Notes: generated by a model from the sequence alone, not told the origin. 64,000 nucleotides of DNA from SHAN690 sp023262195 (GCA_038142005.1 JAYQJE010000004.1:62001-126000); one strand, 5' to 3'; positions 28,775-39,240 are shown, counted from the first letter of the stretch. Numbers and translations: made by a program.

Positions 28775-30874
28775 ATGTTTATTTGCCCAAGTATGCGATT
28801 ATTACCTTGGATATATAGTAGCTTTTTGACAGCCTTACATGCGCTTTACACGTTGGTGCAGCCGAGTATATTTTCTGCAGAATTACCCATAGGCGAGCGC
28901 AACCACGTCATCGATGCTGATTACACAGAAACGTTTTATCTCAGTAGAAAAATGTTTGCAGAATTCGCGAGGAGGCCTCTAACCACTTGGATTGTAGATG
29001 CTTTCAACTATTTTGACATTCCGCTGAAACGCAGTGTAGTATTGGTGGAATACCTTGGAGTATTCTTGACCCTACTACTGCTCTTCTATCTATCCAAGCG
29101 ATTGACCAAACAATCAACTGCTGCTTATGCCACTGTATTTTTGTTCGCCTCATCCTATTGGTTCATCCATGCCTTCTTTTCGGGTCTATACGCGTATGAC
29201 GAACCTTGGCAGTACACCTTTTTGTTCGCCAGCCTGCTTGCACTGAGTTATCACCGTTGGTGGCTTTTTTCAGGGTTATTTTTAGTCGCACTGATTGCAA
29301 GAGAGTCTACGCTCCTTTTGTTGCCAGGAATATTCTTCTTTTTAATCATAAAGAAACCATGGGTTTCGAAGGTCAATGTCGCCACCACACTCAAGACCAT
29401 GTGGGTTGTTCCTGCGTATGCATTGTTCTTATTTGTCATTATAAGTTCATTGGATATTGCAGAGGACTCTGCTGAATACATGTCAAATGAGCGTTTTAAA
29501 CATTTGCGCTATTCCTTTGCCAATTGGCCCATAGCAATTGACACGGTCACTTCATTTATTCTAGCCATTGTCTTTCCTATCTCTGTGTTGTCGATCCGAA
29601 ATGTAATGACAAACAAACTCGAAGATGATGGCTGGATTAAGGCGTTTTGGATGAGTCTCATCCTGAACACAATTATCACCTTTACCATGACCCTCGGCAG
29701 GGAAACAAGAATTTTCGCGCAGCCATTGGTCTTATTATGGCCTTTTCTCGGTTACTATTTCATTCAGTTTTTCAAATTGATAGACAATAAGAAACCCCAA
29801 ATAAACATCCCAAAAACGCTTTTAGCCATCGGTTTAGCTACCATTGCGATCTATATTATCCATCTTTATTTTCTTGAAGTATTTTGGCCTACCGACACCA
29901 GATATGTTAAAGGTTTTCAGCGTTATGGATACTTCACAGCTTGCGCTGCATTATTCATCGCTGCGGGCGTATACTTTATCAAACGATACCAAACTCCGCT
30001 TCCATTCAATTTAGGGTTTTATCTAGCAACGAGCATTTTGGTGATCTATCTCGGTAACGCTCAAATTGGGTATAAATTCAAACCGCTCTATGCTCAGATT
30101 GACGCATTCATCGAAAAACACGACCCGAATGCCCTGTTGATTGCATCAACCAACTTCCCTCATCTGGTAGAGAATCATTTTATAGGACGCACCGCGGTGT
30201 TTGGAGCCAATCTCAACCACCGATCAAATTACCTTCAAATGCTTGAGTTAATCGATGAACACCAGGGAAACATCGTTTTTGCCGAGCTTGAGCCAGCAGT
30301 GCAATATCCTGCACCATACGTTCTTTCTGCACATAAAAATGTCTCTGCGATAGAGCAGTTTGGTGATACACGAGTATTGCTGATCAACAACACATCGGAG
30401 CATCAAGATGCCGTGAAGTTTTCATTGAATACAGAGACAAACGAATTCTCAAAACATGATCCTTGGGACAAGGCATTGCACTATTCGGGAAATGCTGAGT
30501 ACGGACCAACCTTAAAATTGACCAAGGGCGAGTTGGGTCTAGAACGTCTAGTTTCCTACGGCTGCAGAGTAAAGGTATTTGGTAGTGTGCCTGAAAACGC
30601 CAAGCTGGTAACGCACATTATTGACGAAGCAGGCGGAGATTCTTGGAAAGGCGTTTTGTTGAGTGAACAAGACTCTAATAAGGACACCACCGTATTCTAT
30701 ATGTCTGAGAAACTGAAAGGCACCTGGTCTGATAGCACCGAAATTCGATTCTTTTTATGGAACCCCAGCCAAAAGCCTATGCAACTGGGAGACATGGAGA
30801 TTGAAATCAATACACCATTTGTCTCAGAACTGAGGAAAAAGAAAGTAGCTGAAGACATTCTTGACCTAAAGTAG
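28775..30874 (+). CDS. Large polytopic membrane protein (GT-C glycosyltransferase-like), unknown
   Basis: 699 aa. Roughly residues 1-430 form about ten or eleven membrane helices with a first large loop containing ERNHVIDADYTETFYL; residues 430-699 are soluble and beta-rich. The arrangement resembles GT-C type glycosyltransferases or related polyisoprenyl-dependent enzymes, in which an acidic residue in the first loop is catalytic (here candidates in VIDADYTE). I do not see a definitive family signature. No glycan genes sit directly next to it. The long frame is intact. Confidence 0.5.
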   Translation: MFICPSMRLLPWIYSSFLTALHALYTLVQPSIFSAELPIGERNHVIDADYTETFYLSRKMFAEFARRPLTTWIVDAFNYFDIPLKRSVVLVEYLGVFLTLLLLFYLSKRLTKQSTAAYATVFLFASSYWFIHAFFSGLYAYDEPWQYTFLFASLLALSYHRWWLFSGLFLVALIARESTLLLLPGIFFFLIIKKPWVSKVNVATTLKTMWVVPAYALFLFVIISSLDIAEDSAEYMSNERFKHLRYSFANWPIAIDTVTSFILAIVFPISVLSIRNVMTNKLEDDGWIKAFWMSLILNTIITFTMTLGRETRIFAQPLVLLWPFLGYYFIQFFKLIDNKKPQINIPKTLLAIGLATIAIYIIHLYFLEVFWPTDTRYVKGFQRYGYFTACAALFIAAGVYFIKRYQTPLPFNLGFYLATSILVIYLGNAQIGYKFKPLYAQIDAFIEKHDPNALLIASTNFPHLVENHFIGRTAVFGANLNHRSNYLQMLELIDEHQGNIVFAELEPAVQYPAPYVLSAHKNVSAIEQFGDTRVLLINNTSEHQDAVKFSLNTETNEFSKHDPWDKALHYSGNAEYGPTLKLTKGELGLERLVSYGCRVKVFGSVPENAKLVTHIIDEAGGDSWKGVLLSEQDSNKDTTVFYMSEKLKGTWSDSTEIRFFLWNPSQKPMQLGDMEIEINTPFVSELRKKKVAEDILDLK

Positions 30875-30878
30875 CAAG

Positions 30879-31335
30879 CTAATCCTTTCGTCCGAATTTG
30901 TCCAAACGATTGGTGAGAATTGGCATCATAAACAACTGGAAGATGCTGGAATCAGCGCTGAACACCCGATTGTAAAGCTTACCTAAATCTCTGGTAAAAC
31001 GCTCGGCAAATAAAGGACCGATGATGGGTAATATTTCCGTGGCTTTTTCAAGCTTCCCTTGGATGTACTCTTTCTTCCTTCTCATCTTGAGTGCCGCTGA
31101 GCTCAGCCGCAAATCGATCAAAATCTGCTTCAAAATGAGTTTCAAGATGTCGATAAATGGGCACCAAATATGGCTCGGAGCTGATGGCACGAACATGCGT
31201 TTGTCTAATCGCCACAGCTTTTTCTGTTGGCTGAATTACTGCATCATTATGGATCGTAGCGTAAATTGTAGTCCAGATAATAATATCTCCAAGACCTCTT
31301 AACTCCTCTTCGGTGTATTCGTAAATATCACTCAT
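30879..31335 (-). CDS. Hypothetical helical protein (one frameshift)
   Basis: About 151 aa from the ATG at 31335 (a TTG at 31368 is also in frame). N-terminal EYTEEELRGLGDIIIWTTIYATI then a helical region with LVPIYRHLETHFEADFDRF. The frame breaks around 31070-31080, where dropping one G of GG joins LSGTQDEK to KKEYIQGKLEKATEILPIIG. It ends FQLFMMPILTNRLDKFGRKD. I recognise no domain. It ends 4 bases from the convergent membrane-protein stop. Confidence 0.45.
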
Positions 31336-31496
31336 TTCATGAGTAGATTGATTTGGAAAATGTGCCAAATTTTAGGTTCAACTGTAAGTGTATGGCTTGC
31401 TTTTTTTGGAATGTTGTCAGTTCTAATTCTACCATGTGTGAAGAATTAATTTGATCATTGCCTATTCTATTCATTGTAAATCAAGTCGCGCAACGA

Positions 31497-32694
31497 ATGA
31501 GCATAAATTCAATAGGAAAGTTCAAATCAGCCTTCGTCATGCTGGTTTTGCTCTTTTTTATGTGGGGATTTATAACCTCCCTCAATGATATTTTAATTCC
31601 CCACCTCAAGGCCGTTTTCAGCCTTAGCTATACGGAGGCAATGCTCATTCAATTCTGCTTTTTGGATCGTATTTTCTAATGTCATTGCCTGCAGGCTGGC
31701 TGATAGAGAAATGGGGCTATGCAAGAGGTATTGTAGTGGGGTTAACCACGATGGGCATAGGCTGTCTTCTGTTTTACCCGGCCTCCACGCTTATAAATTA
31801 TCCCGTCTTCTTGTTTGCATTGTTTGTGTTGGCATCGGGTGTTACTACACTGCAAGTTGCTGCCAACCCATATGTGGCAGCGGTCGGGCCAAAGAAAACC
31901 GCGTCAAGTCGGCTCAACCTATCTCAAGGGTTCAACTCTTTGGCGCATACCATTGCTCCCATATTTGGCACATACCTCATACTTGCAGACGATGCAGCCG
32001 CAGAAGTTTCATCGGCCAGTGCGGTGCAACTGCCTTACTTCATATTGGCCTTTGTGCTTTTCATTTTGGCACTACTCTTTAGCCGAGTAAGCCTTCCAAA
32101 AATCCACTATGAAAACGAAGACTCGACCTCTGAAGCGAGCATTTGGAATGAACGATATCTGCTTCTTGGTGGCATAGGGATTTTTCTATATGTAGGCATC
32201 GAGGTTTCTATTGGCGGATTCATCGTCAACTTTATCACGGAACCAGGTATATCTGACCTAAGCATCAAAGAAGCTGGGAATTACGTGTCATATTACTGGG
32301 GTGCGGCCATGGTGGGTCGGTTTACAGGTTCGGCTATTCTTCAAAAAGTACGCGCCAACCTAGCCTTATCCGTTGCTTGTATTGGGGCATTGGTACTTGT
32401 GGCTACTGGAGTAACCGCTAGTGGTAGCTTAGCCATGTGGGCTGTTCTGGGCATCGGATTTTCAATTCGATCATGTTTTCAAACATATTCACGCTATCGA
32501 TTGAAGGTCTGGGAACGCTTACCAGTCGGGCGTCAGGAGTACTGGTGATGGCCATCGTAGGTGGGGCAATTATTCCCTTAATTCAAGGTGCGCTGGCAGA
32601 CAGTTTTGGCGTTCAAACCTCCTTTATAATAGGCCTTGTGTGTTATGGGTATGTGCTATTCTTCAGCTTGATCAATCGTTCGCGTTCCAAATAG
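31497..32694 (+). CDS. FHS-family sugar:H+ symporter (FucP/GluP-like MFS), two frameshifts
   Basis: About 400 aa, 12-helix major facilitator. Start MSINSIGKFKSAFVMLVLLF then FMWGFITSLNDILIPHLKAV, the hallmark of the fucose/glucose/galactose FHS family, and later NPYVAAVGP, SRLNLSQGFNSLAHTIAPI. Two missing T (T5 at 31659-31663 and T4 at 32459-32462) split it; repair gives FCFFGSYFLMSLPAGWLIEK and LGIGFFNSIMFSNIFTLSIE. It lies next to and convergent with the GH78/GH28 operon, so the transported sugar is likely a product of those enzymes (rhamnose, galacturonate or a related sugar). Substrate is inferred from context only. Confidence 0.82.
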
Positions 32695-32695
32695 A

Positions 32696-35401
32696 TCATT
32701 TAGTCCTAAGGCAACGGAATCGATATGTGTCGGAACCAATGGGAATTCCTATGTAACCTTTGACATCTAATATGAGGTTGTCGTTATCTTGAATGAATTC
32801 TCCATCCACCATAATGGACTTCGCCTTTTCGGTAGGTAAATACACATTTGCCACAGTGTTTACGGGTATGGTTACATCGAGTAGGAATGTGTCCCCGTGT
32901 ATTTTCCAATGCGATTCTATTTTCCCTGCGATGGATCGATATTGAGCGCTCGCCCAAGTTAAGCCACCACCGATTACGGGTTTAATCCTTATCTGTTTGA
33001 AACCTGGTTCTGTAGCTTGAATTCCTGCAATGTGTGTGTAAAACCACTGCCCAACCGATCCCAATGCCGCATGATTCAAAGAATTGTTTGGATCAGGATT
33101 CATTCCTGTTTCCCTAGAATATCCATCCCATTTCTCCCAAATGGTGGTGGCGCCATTATCAATTTGATAGCCCCAAGATGGTAATTCCCTATTCTGTATG
33201 AGTTGATATGCCAACTCAATGGAGTCCATTTTGACAAGTTCGTCAAGTATTAAGGCTGTTCCAAGTATACCAGTAGAAAGGTGTTTGTCTCGCTTCTCGA
33301 TCAAATCAATCAATTGCTGCTGAACGATTCTTTGAGTTTGGCTGTCAACTAAACTGTAAGCGAGAGCATATAGGCATGAGGTCTGGCTAGAATCAATCGT
33401 GTGTCCAGCCTCATTAATCTGATAGGTATTAAACACTTCATTGATGTGCTCACCCAACTCTTTATATTTCCGATAATCATTGTGTTCACCAAGGTGATAT
33501 GCAGCCTCGCAGAAATTATTGACACTGTGCTTAAAATACGCTATTGAATTGGTCCTTCGGCTGGTTGGATCATTGTAGTGCTGCCAATCTCCATAGGTTG
33601 ACTGCGTATTGAACCAATTAAATGTGCGCAATGCCAGAAAATCTACCCACGCCTTCATCTCTGGATAGTACCCGCGCAAGATATTAGTGTCACCGTATAA
33701 GTGGAAAAGCTTAAGCGGAACCGATGTAATGGCATCGCCCCAGCCAGAGGAAATAATTGGCCTTACCACAGGGGCGGTTGAAGGCAAGTACCCACGTTCG
33801 CTTTGCGCATGTACCAATGATTGCAGCCATTTATCATAGAATGTTAAAACATCCGAATTAAATGCTGAGGTAGTCAAGATCACGTCCGCGTCAGCCGCCC
33901 AACCGAGCCTTTCATCCCTTTGTGGACAATCGGTCGGTATGTCGAACATGTTTGAATTTATACTCCTTATAATATTTTCATTGATTGTATTAATCAATGG
34001 TGATGAACATGCGAACTCACCCACCCGATCATTGTTTGAAAACATCACTAATCCAGTCACACTTGGCTCATTCAAAGCACCTGAACTTTGTATTGAAACA
34101 TATCTAAAACCCCGATAGGTAAACTTCGGAGACCAGCTAATCAATCCCGATTCATCAGCAATGATGGTATCTGAACAGCGTGCGCCACGAAGGTTATTTC
34201 GATACAGCGTACTGTCCGAATTGAGCATTTCAGCATAATTAACCACGACCGTATCTCCGCCATTAACCCGTGTTTCAATTCGAGTTACACCAGCGAAGTT
34301 TTGCCCAAAATCAACGATATATAGGTCATCGGAATTATAGTACAGCGCTGTAGGTTTAATGGTATCCTGCACTCTTACATGGTTGGTTGGGTATGCTGCC
34401 AGCTCAGAAATAGGATCCTGCATCACGATGGCCCTTCCTGTCCAATCTTCTTCGCTGTAAGTTGCGAGGCTCCAATTTGCATCATCAAGTCCATAGTGGA
34501 ACTTTTCACCATGAATGATGTCTGAACTGAGCCGAGGACCAAGTCGAGCTTGCCAATGATCGTCTGTAAATATGGTGTCGGCACTTCCATCATCATAGTT
34601 GAGGATCAATTGTGCTTTAAAACTTGGGTAATCTCCATAAAACCGATTCCCAATATCCGCGATACGGCCAGCATACCAACCATTGGCTACTTCTACACCC
34701 AAGCAGTTCTCACCTTTAATGAGAAGGTTTGAAACATCATACGTATCGTAGTAGATTCGCTTATTGTAGTCACTCCAGCCTGGAGTGAATCGATCTTCCG
34801 TTACTGGTTGGCCGTTGATTTGAGCTTCAAATAGGCCCTGTGCAGAGATATAAAGCACTGCCCTTTGCAATACTTTATCCGATGAAAAGGTGGTTCTAAA
34901 CTGAGGAACAGTAAGCACACGTGTTGAGTCTCCCCCATCTTTATGGTAGTCAAATCCAATCCAATTAGCGACCCAGTTGGATGTTTTGAGCATGCCCATA
35001 GACCAAGTGCTGATTTTGCTCCATTGCGAACGGTTTCCTTCTTCATCCCAGGCGCATACCTTCCAGAAATATGGCTTGCCAGATTGCAGCATATCTCCTT
35101 GATACGGCACACCATTGGTTCTATTGGATTTCACCTTTTCTGAATTCCAAACTAAGGCATCGTCACTTTCAAAATCGAGGGAATCCTTAGAAACTACAAT
35201 CTGGTAGGCCGACTGTGCTTTGTTGCGATCGGTTGAGTTCAACTCCCAGCTAAAACGTGGGTTTGTTTGATCAATGCCCTGCGGATTTGACCTGTATTCT
35301 ACTCTAGGTCTTGATATTTCGATGGCTTCGCAATTGTTGCGACATGAATTTGACGCTACCAAAAGAAGAGGAATCAGACATAAGTAGAGGCAGCGCATCA
35401 T
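32696..35401 (-). CDS. Alpha-L-rhamnosidase (GH78), lipoprotein or secreted
   Basis: 901 aa, full length for GH78, which cleaves terminal alpha-L-rhamnose from plant or algal glycans. The N-terminus LYLCLIPLLLVASNSC has a lipobox-like Cys. It then has the fibronectin-like N-domain (NPRFSWELNSTD, PYFWKVCAWDEEGNRSQWS), the rhamnosidase-N domain (LYISAQGLFEAQINGQPV) and the (alpha/alpha)6 catalytic domain. Catalytic residues lie in the conserved DIPTDCPQRDERLGWAADAD and GATTIWEKWDGYSRETGMNP. Last gene of a four-gene operon whose members overlap by ATGA; its ATG at 35401 overlaps the preceding stop. Confidence 0.93.
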   Translation of the reverse strand: MMRCLYLCLIPLLLVASNSCRNNCEAIEISRPRVEYRSNPQGIDQTNPRFSWELNSTDRNKAQSAYQIVVSKDSLDFESDDALVWNSEKVKSNRTNGVPYQGDMLQSGKPYFWKVCAWDEEGNRSQWSKISTWSMGMLKTSNWVANWIGFDYHKDGGDSTRVLTVPQFRTTFSSDKVLQRAVLYISAQGLFEAQINGQPVTEDRFTPGWSDYNKRIYYDTYDVSNLLIKGENCLGVEVANGWYAGRIADIGNRFYGDYPSFKAQLILNYDDGSADTIFTDDHWQARLGPRLSSDIIHGEKFHYGLDDANWSLATYSEEDWTGRAIVMQDPISELAAYPTNHVRVQDTIKPTALYYNSDDLYIVDFGQNFAGVTRIETRVNGGDTVVVNYAEMLNSDSTLYRNNLRGARCSDTIIADESGLISWSPKFTYRGFRYVSIQSSGALNEPSVTGLVMFSNNDRVGEFACSSPLINTINENIIRSINSNMFDIPTDCPQRDERLGWAADADVILTTSAFNSDVLTFYDKWLQSLVHAQSERGYLPSTAPVVRPIISSGWGDAITSVPLKLFHLYGDTNILRGYYPEMKAWVDFLALRTFNWFNTQSTYGDWQHYNDPTSRRTNSIAYFKHSVNNFCEAAYHLGEHNDYRKYKELGEHINEVFNTYQINEAGHTIDSSQTSCLYALAYSLVDSQTQRIVQQQLIDLIEKRDKHLSTGILGTALILDELVKMDSIELAYQLIQNRELPSWGYQIDNGATTIWEKWDGYSRETGMNPDPNNSLNHAALGSVGQWFYTHIAGIQATEPGFKQIRIKPVIGGGLTWASAQYRSIAGKIESHWKIHGDTFLLDVTIPVNTVANVYLPTEKAKSIMVDGEFIQDNDNLILDVKGYIGIPIGSDTYRFRCLRTK

Positions 35402-35901
35402 TGGCTCAAAGTGAAGGTTTCAGTGCCCGTATAGGCATATCTTTTTCCTGTTTTGGCTCCAATGCTTTCTACATCAAACTCTACTTGCCAAGCAGTCTCA
35501 GAAAGTTTTTTGCCACTAATGCTTGCTTTAGACAGTTTTTGAATCCCCCAATCCATGGTTCTACCATAAAAAATCATAACTCCATTCAGCGAAAGCCCTT
35601 GATCTGCTTCGATACTAAACTCATTTTGGTTTGCGGGAATCTGCCAAGCCACAATCGACTTGGCCTCAGAGCCATTTCCTGGCTCACCATTGTTGTATGA
35701 AATAAATTCAAACACCAGCTGATTGGCGCTTGGTGTAACCTCGTACGACTTATACTTCATGCTTTCAACATCATAATTTATAGCCCCCTCAGGGTGGAAT
35801 CGAAATGTATCTTGCTTGATTGTATTCTGACAAATGGATTGAACGGTCAAACTCAAGATCACGCTTACCAGCGTTAATATTCTCATTATCAAACACATCA
35901 T
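35398..35901 (-). CDS. Small secreted protein in the GH28-GH78 operon, unknown
   Basis: 167 aa with signal peptide (ILTLVSVILSLTVQSICQ). The mature part is a likely beta-sandwich (YKSYEVTPSANQLVFEFISY, AYTGTETFTLSQ). I do not recognise a family. It could be an accessory carbohydrate-binding protein, judging only from its place: its ATG overlaps the GH28 stop by 4 bases and its TGA overlaps the GH78 start. Confidence 0.55.
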   Translation of the reverse strand: MMCLIMRILTLVSVILSLTVQSICQNTIKQDTFRFHPEGAINYDVESMKYKSYEVTPSANQLVFEFISYNNGEPGNGSEAKSIVAWQIPANQNEFSIEADQGLSLNGVMIFYGRTMDWGIQKLSKASISGKKLSETAWQVEFDVESIGAKTGKRYAYTGTETFTLSQ

Positions 35902-37448
35902 TTAAGTTCACTCAAATTAAAGTCCAATAACTGATATGCTGAGGATGCATCAAGTTGATAATGATTTACCTCTTTATCACTTCCCAACAAAGAAAGGGAT
36001 GAGACCTTGGATATATTTGACTTAAAGCGTTCAATTCTCACGTCTTGGCTCGCCTCAATATTTAAGTGTGAATAATCATTCTGTTCATGAAAATTCTCAC
36101 TTGTTGAATTAATGATTTCAACTCCAGAGACATGGTCAAGGTTTAATGAGTGCCTCCAAGTGGGTTGTGAAGTATCTGTCAGCCAAGACACCTTGACCTC
36201 ATACAAGGTGAGATTTCGGACTCCGGAAATGGCCAATGCATCGGTTGCTCTCATGTCTGGAACTTTCTCAGGCCTCATCTTCAATGAAACATTTTTTATT
36301 TGAAGGTTATCAATTCTTCCTGTAGTATCAGAGGTGATCAAGCTGGTTCCAACGCCCACAGCATCGATGTTTTGAAAAACAATATTGGAGATCTTTCCCA
36401 TTTTTGACTTAGATCGCCTTTTGGAGAGGCGCACATGAATAGGGTCACCGTCACCCCACCAATTGAAGTGCCTTCTGCTACATTCCACATCAATGTTTGA
36501 AAATACCACATCAGACACCGTTCCCCCATCTAATACCACAATACTTAATCCTCGGTTTGAGTCTTCCACCTTACAATTCTGGAAAACTACTTGGCGAATT
36601 GTACCGCGCGATTCGGTCCCAATTTTTAACGCAGAGCTCGATGAAGCTACCACACAATCGCTCACTTGAATATTCTCAGTGAGCTGGTCCGCTCTTGATT
36701 TAATCACAATAGCGTCATCTCCCGTACGCACGGTACATTGCTTTATTTCCACATTGCGACATAAGTTCAAATCGATGCCATCTGCGTTGACGCCTTTCTC
36801 TAGACTCGAATTAATAGTTACCCCCGTGATTTTCACATCCGTGCACTCCAGCAGGTGCAAGGTCCAAAAGGAAGAGTTCTGAATAGAAACATTTTCAATT
36901 TGAATCTTTTCGCAATCAAACAAAGTGATCAGGTTTACATCTGGAGGAACGATGTAATAACGGCTCATTTCAACTCCCGACTGCTTAGCCAGCTCAGTCT
37001 CATTCACGATGTATGAATCAATTTCTCTCAGCGGTTCATAAACGTGCTTGGCTCGACCATCTATCAATCCACTGCCCGTAATTGCAATGTTTTGAGCACC
37101 ATTAGCGTAGATTAATACCGGATGCTTAGCATGTTCGAATGGAGCGCGATAATCGTTGATGTTTGGACTGGCGAAGACTACACTTCCCTCCTGAAGATTG
37201 AGTGTAACGTTTGATTTAAGCACAATGGTGCCGATCTTAAAGCTACCACATGGTACTTGAATCACCCCACCCCCAGAGGCAAAGGCAGAGTCTATGGCCG
37301 ATTGAAAAGCCGTAGTAGACAAATAATTGGTATCGGCACGTGCTCCAAAATCAAAGACATTGTATTCGGGCAACGTAGCGTTCGCCTTCCCAAAGAGTTG
37401 TGCGGTTGCCACCAACCAAATACATACCAAGAGGTGTAGGCTTCTCAT
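35898..37448 (-). CDS. GH28-type pectin-active glycoside hydrolase (polygalacturonase-like)
   Basis: Right-handed parallel beta-helix hydrolase. GH28 landmarks: NVFDFGARADTN and TTAFQSAIDSAFASGGGVIQ at the N-terminus, then GVNADGIDLN and RTGDDAIVIKS carrying the catalytic Asp residues, and repeated CKVEDSNRG/NIDVECSRR coils. The preferred start is the ATG at 37448, which forms an ATGA overlap with the upstream CBM9-like stop and puts the signal peptide (LHLLVCIWLVATAQLFGKA) first. About 516 aa. Expected to attack galacturonan or rhamnogalacturonan chains in the periplasm or outside. Confidence 0.88.
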   Translation of the reverse strand: MRSLHLLVCIWLVATAQLFGKANATLPEYNVFDFGARADTNYLSTTAFQSAIDSAFASGGGVIQVPCGSFKIGTIVLKSNVTLNLQEGSVVFASPNINDYRAPFEHAKHPVLIYANGAQNIAITGSGLIDGRAKHVYEPLREIDSYIVNETELAKQSGVEMSRYYIVPPDVNLITLFDCEKIQIENVSIQNSSFWTLHLLECTDVKITGVTINSSLEKGVNADGIDLNLCRNVEIKQCTVRTGDDAIVIKSRADQLTENIQVSDCVVASSSSALKIGTESRGTIRQVVFQNCKVEDSNRGLSIVVLDGGTVSDVVFSNIDVECSRRHFNWWGDGDPIHVRLSKRRSKSKMGKISNIVFQNIDAVGVGTSLITSDTTGRIDNLQIKNVSLKMRPEKVPDMRATDALAISGVRNLTLYEVKVSWLTDTSQPTWRHSLNLDHVSGVEIINSTSENFHEQNDYSHLNIEASQDVRIERFKSNISKVSSLSLLGSDKEVNHYQLDASSAYQLLDFNLSELK

Positions 37449-38251
37449 TCTGAAAATGTGATTTGAGTCCATGTTGCGTCATTATCACCTTTGCCATAAA
37501 TAAGCAAATGCCCTCCATACTCCCCACCATCTGGATCACAATTTACAATCATCATGGATCCCAGTGTCTCTGTGATTTCTTCGCTAAACTGCCCGTATTT
37601 ACGAAATAGCTCCAAAGAAACGAACGCTTCAATGATGTATCCATCGGTAGTGACCTTCACCGAGTATTCTTGCGTTTCCTTTGGAATGGCCTGCTCTAGG
37701 TAATCTGCCGAGTCGTTTCCGTAGCGCATCCAAGCGCCATACTCAGGATATGATGTATCTGCTATAAAACACAAGGCCACACTCCCAGCCGCGAAACGCT
37801 CCGGTATGGTATCGTAAGGCAGTTCAAAAAACCATGCGACACCATCCTTATTGTACCAACGCTCATCTAAATGTTCCGTTTCCACCACATCCAAAATATT
37901 GTCTTCAACCTCAGCCCCAAGTATGAGACCGCTATCACTCCAAGCGATATAAAAAGTAGATGACAAATCAATGCTTCCCGTGGGTTCATCAGCCTCATTA
38001 ATCAACCTACTTCGTTTTGGGCTGTGCCATGGCTCTGAGCTCGACCGTTTTAAATTCCACTTACCTTGGCTATGGGCATAATTTTTCCAATCGGCAAGGT
38101 CGCCATCAATATTTAGGCTGACGTTCGCATGGGGTATATCCATCTGACTTTGAGCGCAACCCAACAGAGGTAATAAAGCAGAGAGTAAAATCGAAGATGT
38201 GGATAAGCGCACGCTGTCGTTACTTTGTTTGCCGAATTTAATCAAGACCAT
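37445..38251 (-). CDS. Secreted CBM9-like carbohydrate-binding protein
   Basis: 268 aa, first gene of the glycan operon. N-terminal signal region with LLSALLPLLGCAQSQ (possible lipobox LLGC), then a CBM9-type beta-sandwich beginning NVSLNIDGDLADWKNYA and containing STFYIAWSDSGLILGAEVED. GYIIEAFVSLELFRKYGQ and a final NDATWTQITFS are typical of CBM9-like domains attached to xylan or polysaccharide enzymes. Here the domain stands alone. A binding role is inferred. Confidence 0.7.
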   Translation of the reverse strand: MVLIKFGKQSNDSVRLSTSSILLSALLPLLGCAQSQMDIPHANVSLNIDGDLADWKNYAHSQGKWNLKRSSSEPWHSPKRSRLINEADEPTGSIDLSSTFYIAWSDSGLILGAEVEDNILDVVETEHLDERWYNKDGVAWFFELPYDTIPERFAAGSVALCFIADTSYPEYGAWMRYGNDSADYLEQAIPKETQEYSVKVTTDGYIIEAFVSLELFRKYGQFSEEITETLGSMMIVNCDPDGGEYGGHLLIYGKGDNDATWTQITFSE

Positions 38252-38268
38252 AAGACTGGAATCGGATT

Positions 38269-39240
38269 TTGAGCAGACAAAGACATCATATATACCTTTT
38301 TTCAGTTATTCTGCTGTTGGTAGCTAACGCTTGTCATTTCGAACTGCCTGAAGAACCAAACGAATCTGGCGTACCGTGTACTGTGCACGGAGTAACTTCT
38401 CATCAAAGTCAACCCATCGGAGCTCTGATGTCTACGCGTATAAGTGATCTAAACGAGCTACAGGAGATGGTAGATTTTGAGTATGTGACCAATGCTGAAA
38501 CGGATTTGGCTACCGTGAAAATCACCCATTGCAGTGGTAACAAACAAGTGGTCAGCATCCTGAGCGAAGGAATTAGCGAAGGCGATATGAAAGATGCCGC
38601 CAGAGGTGGTCTTTTAGATAAGGCTGAGCTGATGTATTGTGCGCCCTATCTCTTTTCAATTCGATATGACTTATTTCCAGTATTCATGCTGGCTCGTAGG
38701 AAATATGAAGATTTTGGCGCTAGAGATGTGGCATTTTACGACTTAGCACTATCCAGTGTTCGAAATATTGACTCGCTCACCTTGGCATCCATCAATCCGA
38801 GAGACACGGGAGAAAAAGGGTTTATCAACACTTTCAATCACATTACCGCACAAGCTTTTGTGACAACCGTATTTTCAGAAGAGTTGGCCAATTTTATTGC
38901 CGATTCGCACGAGCGGCTGCACATGCCAGAACTCATCACAGGTGTATTTACCGATTCTATGCTTATCCATCCGCACAACAATCCACTGGACAATTATGTG
39001 GACATCATCAATAACGAGTGGGGACAAGAAATTGGAAAAGACTTGAAGCAGAAATATGGCATAACTAAAAACACCGTTTGGACGCCTACGCTGCTAACGA
39101 GCTATCTCAATGATTTACAGGCATATTACACGTGGTCGATGAAAATCGGTATGCGCCCCTTCCGTGAAACTGATGAGGTGATCGTGAAGTTTTGTAAAAA
39201 GCTGAATCGGGTGATGAGTGATGAAGACTTCGAAATTTAG
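38269..39240 (+). CDS. Hypothetical lipoprotein
   Basis: 323 aa. The frame opens at TTG 38269 after an in-frame stop at 38251-38253, with no ATG before the signal peptide, so TTG is the likely start. The lipobox LLLVANAC gives a lipid-anchored Cys near residue 22. The rest is mostly helical, with HCSGNKQVVSILSEGISEGD and FNTFNHITAQAFVTTVFSEE-like segments; I recognise no domain. It is divergent from the CBM9 gene (17 bases apart) and converges on the pentapeptide-repeat gene with a 4-base overlap. Confidence 0.6.
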   Translation: MSRQRHHIYLFSVILLLVANACHFELPEEPNESGVPCTVHGVTSHQSQPIGALMSTRISDLNELQEMVDFEYVTNAETDLATVKITHCSGNKQVVSILSEGISEGDMKDAARGGLLDKAELMYCAPYLFSIRYDLFPVFMLARRKYEDFGARDVAFYDLALSSVRNIDSLTLASINPRDTGEKGFINTFNHITAQAFVTTVFSEELANFIADSHERLHMPELITGVFTDSMLIHPHNNPLDNYVDIINNEWGQEIGKDLKQKYGITKNTVWTPTLLTSYLNDLQAYYTWSMKIGMRPFRETDEVIVKFCKKLNRVMSDEDFEI

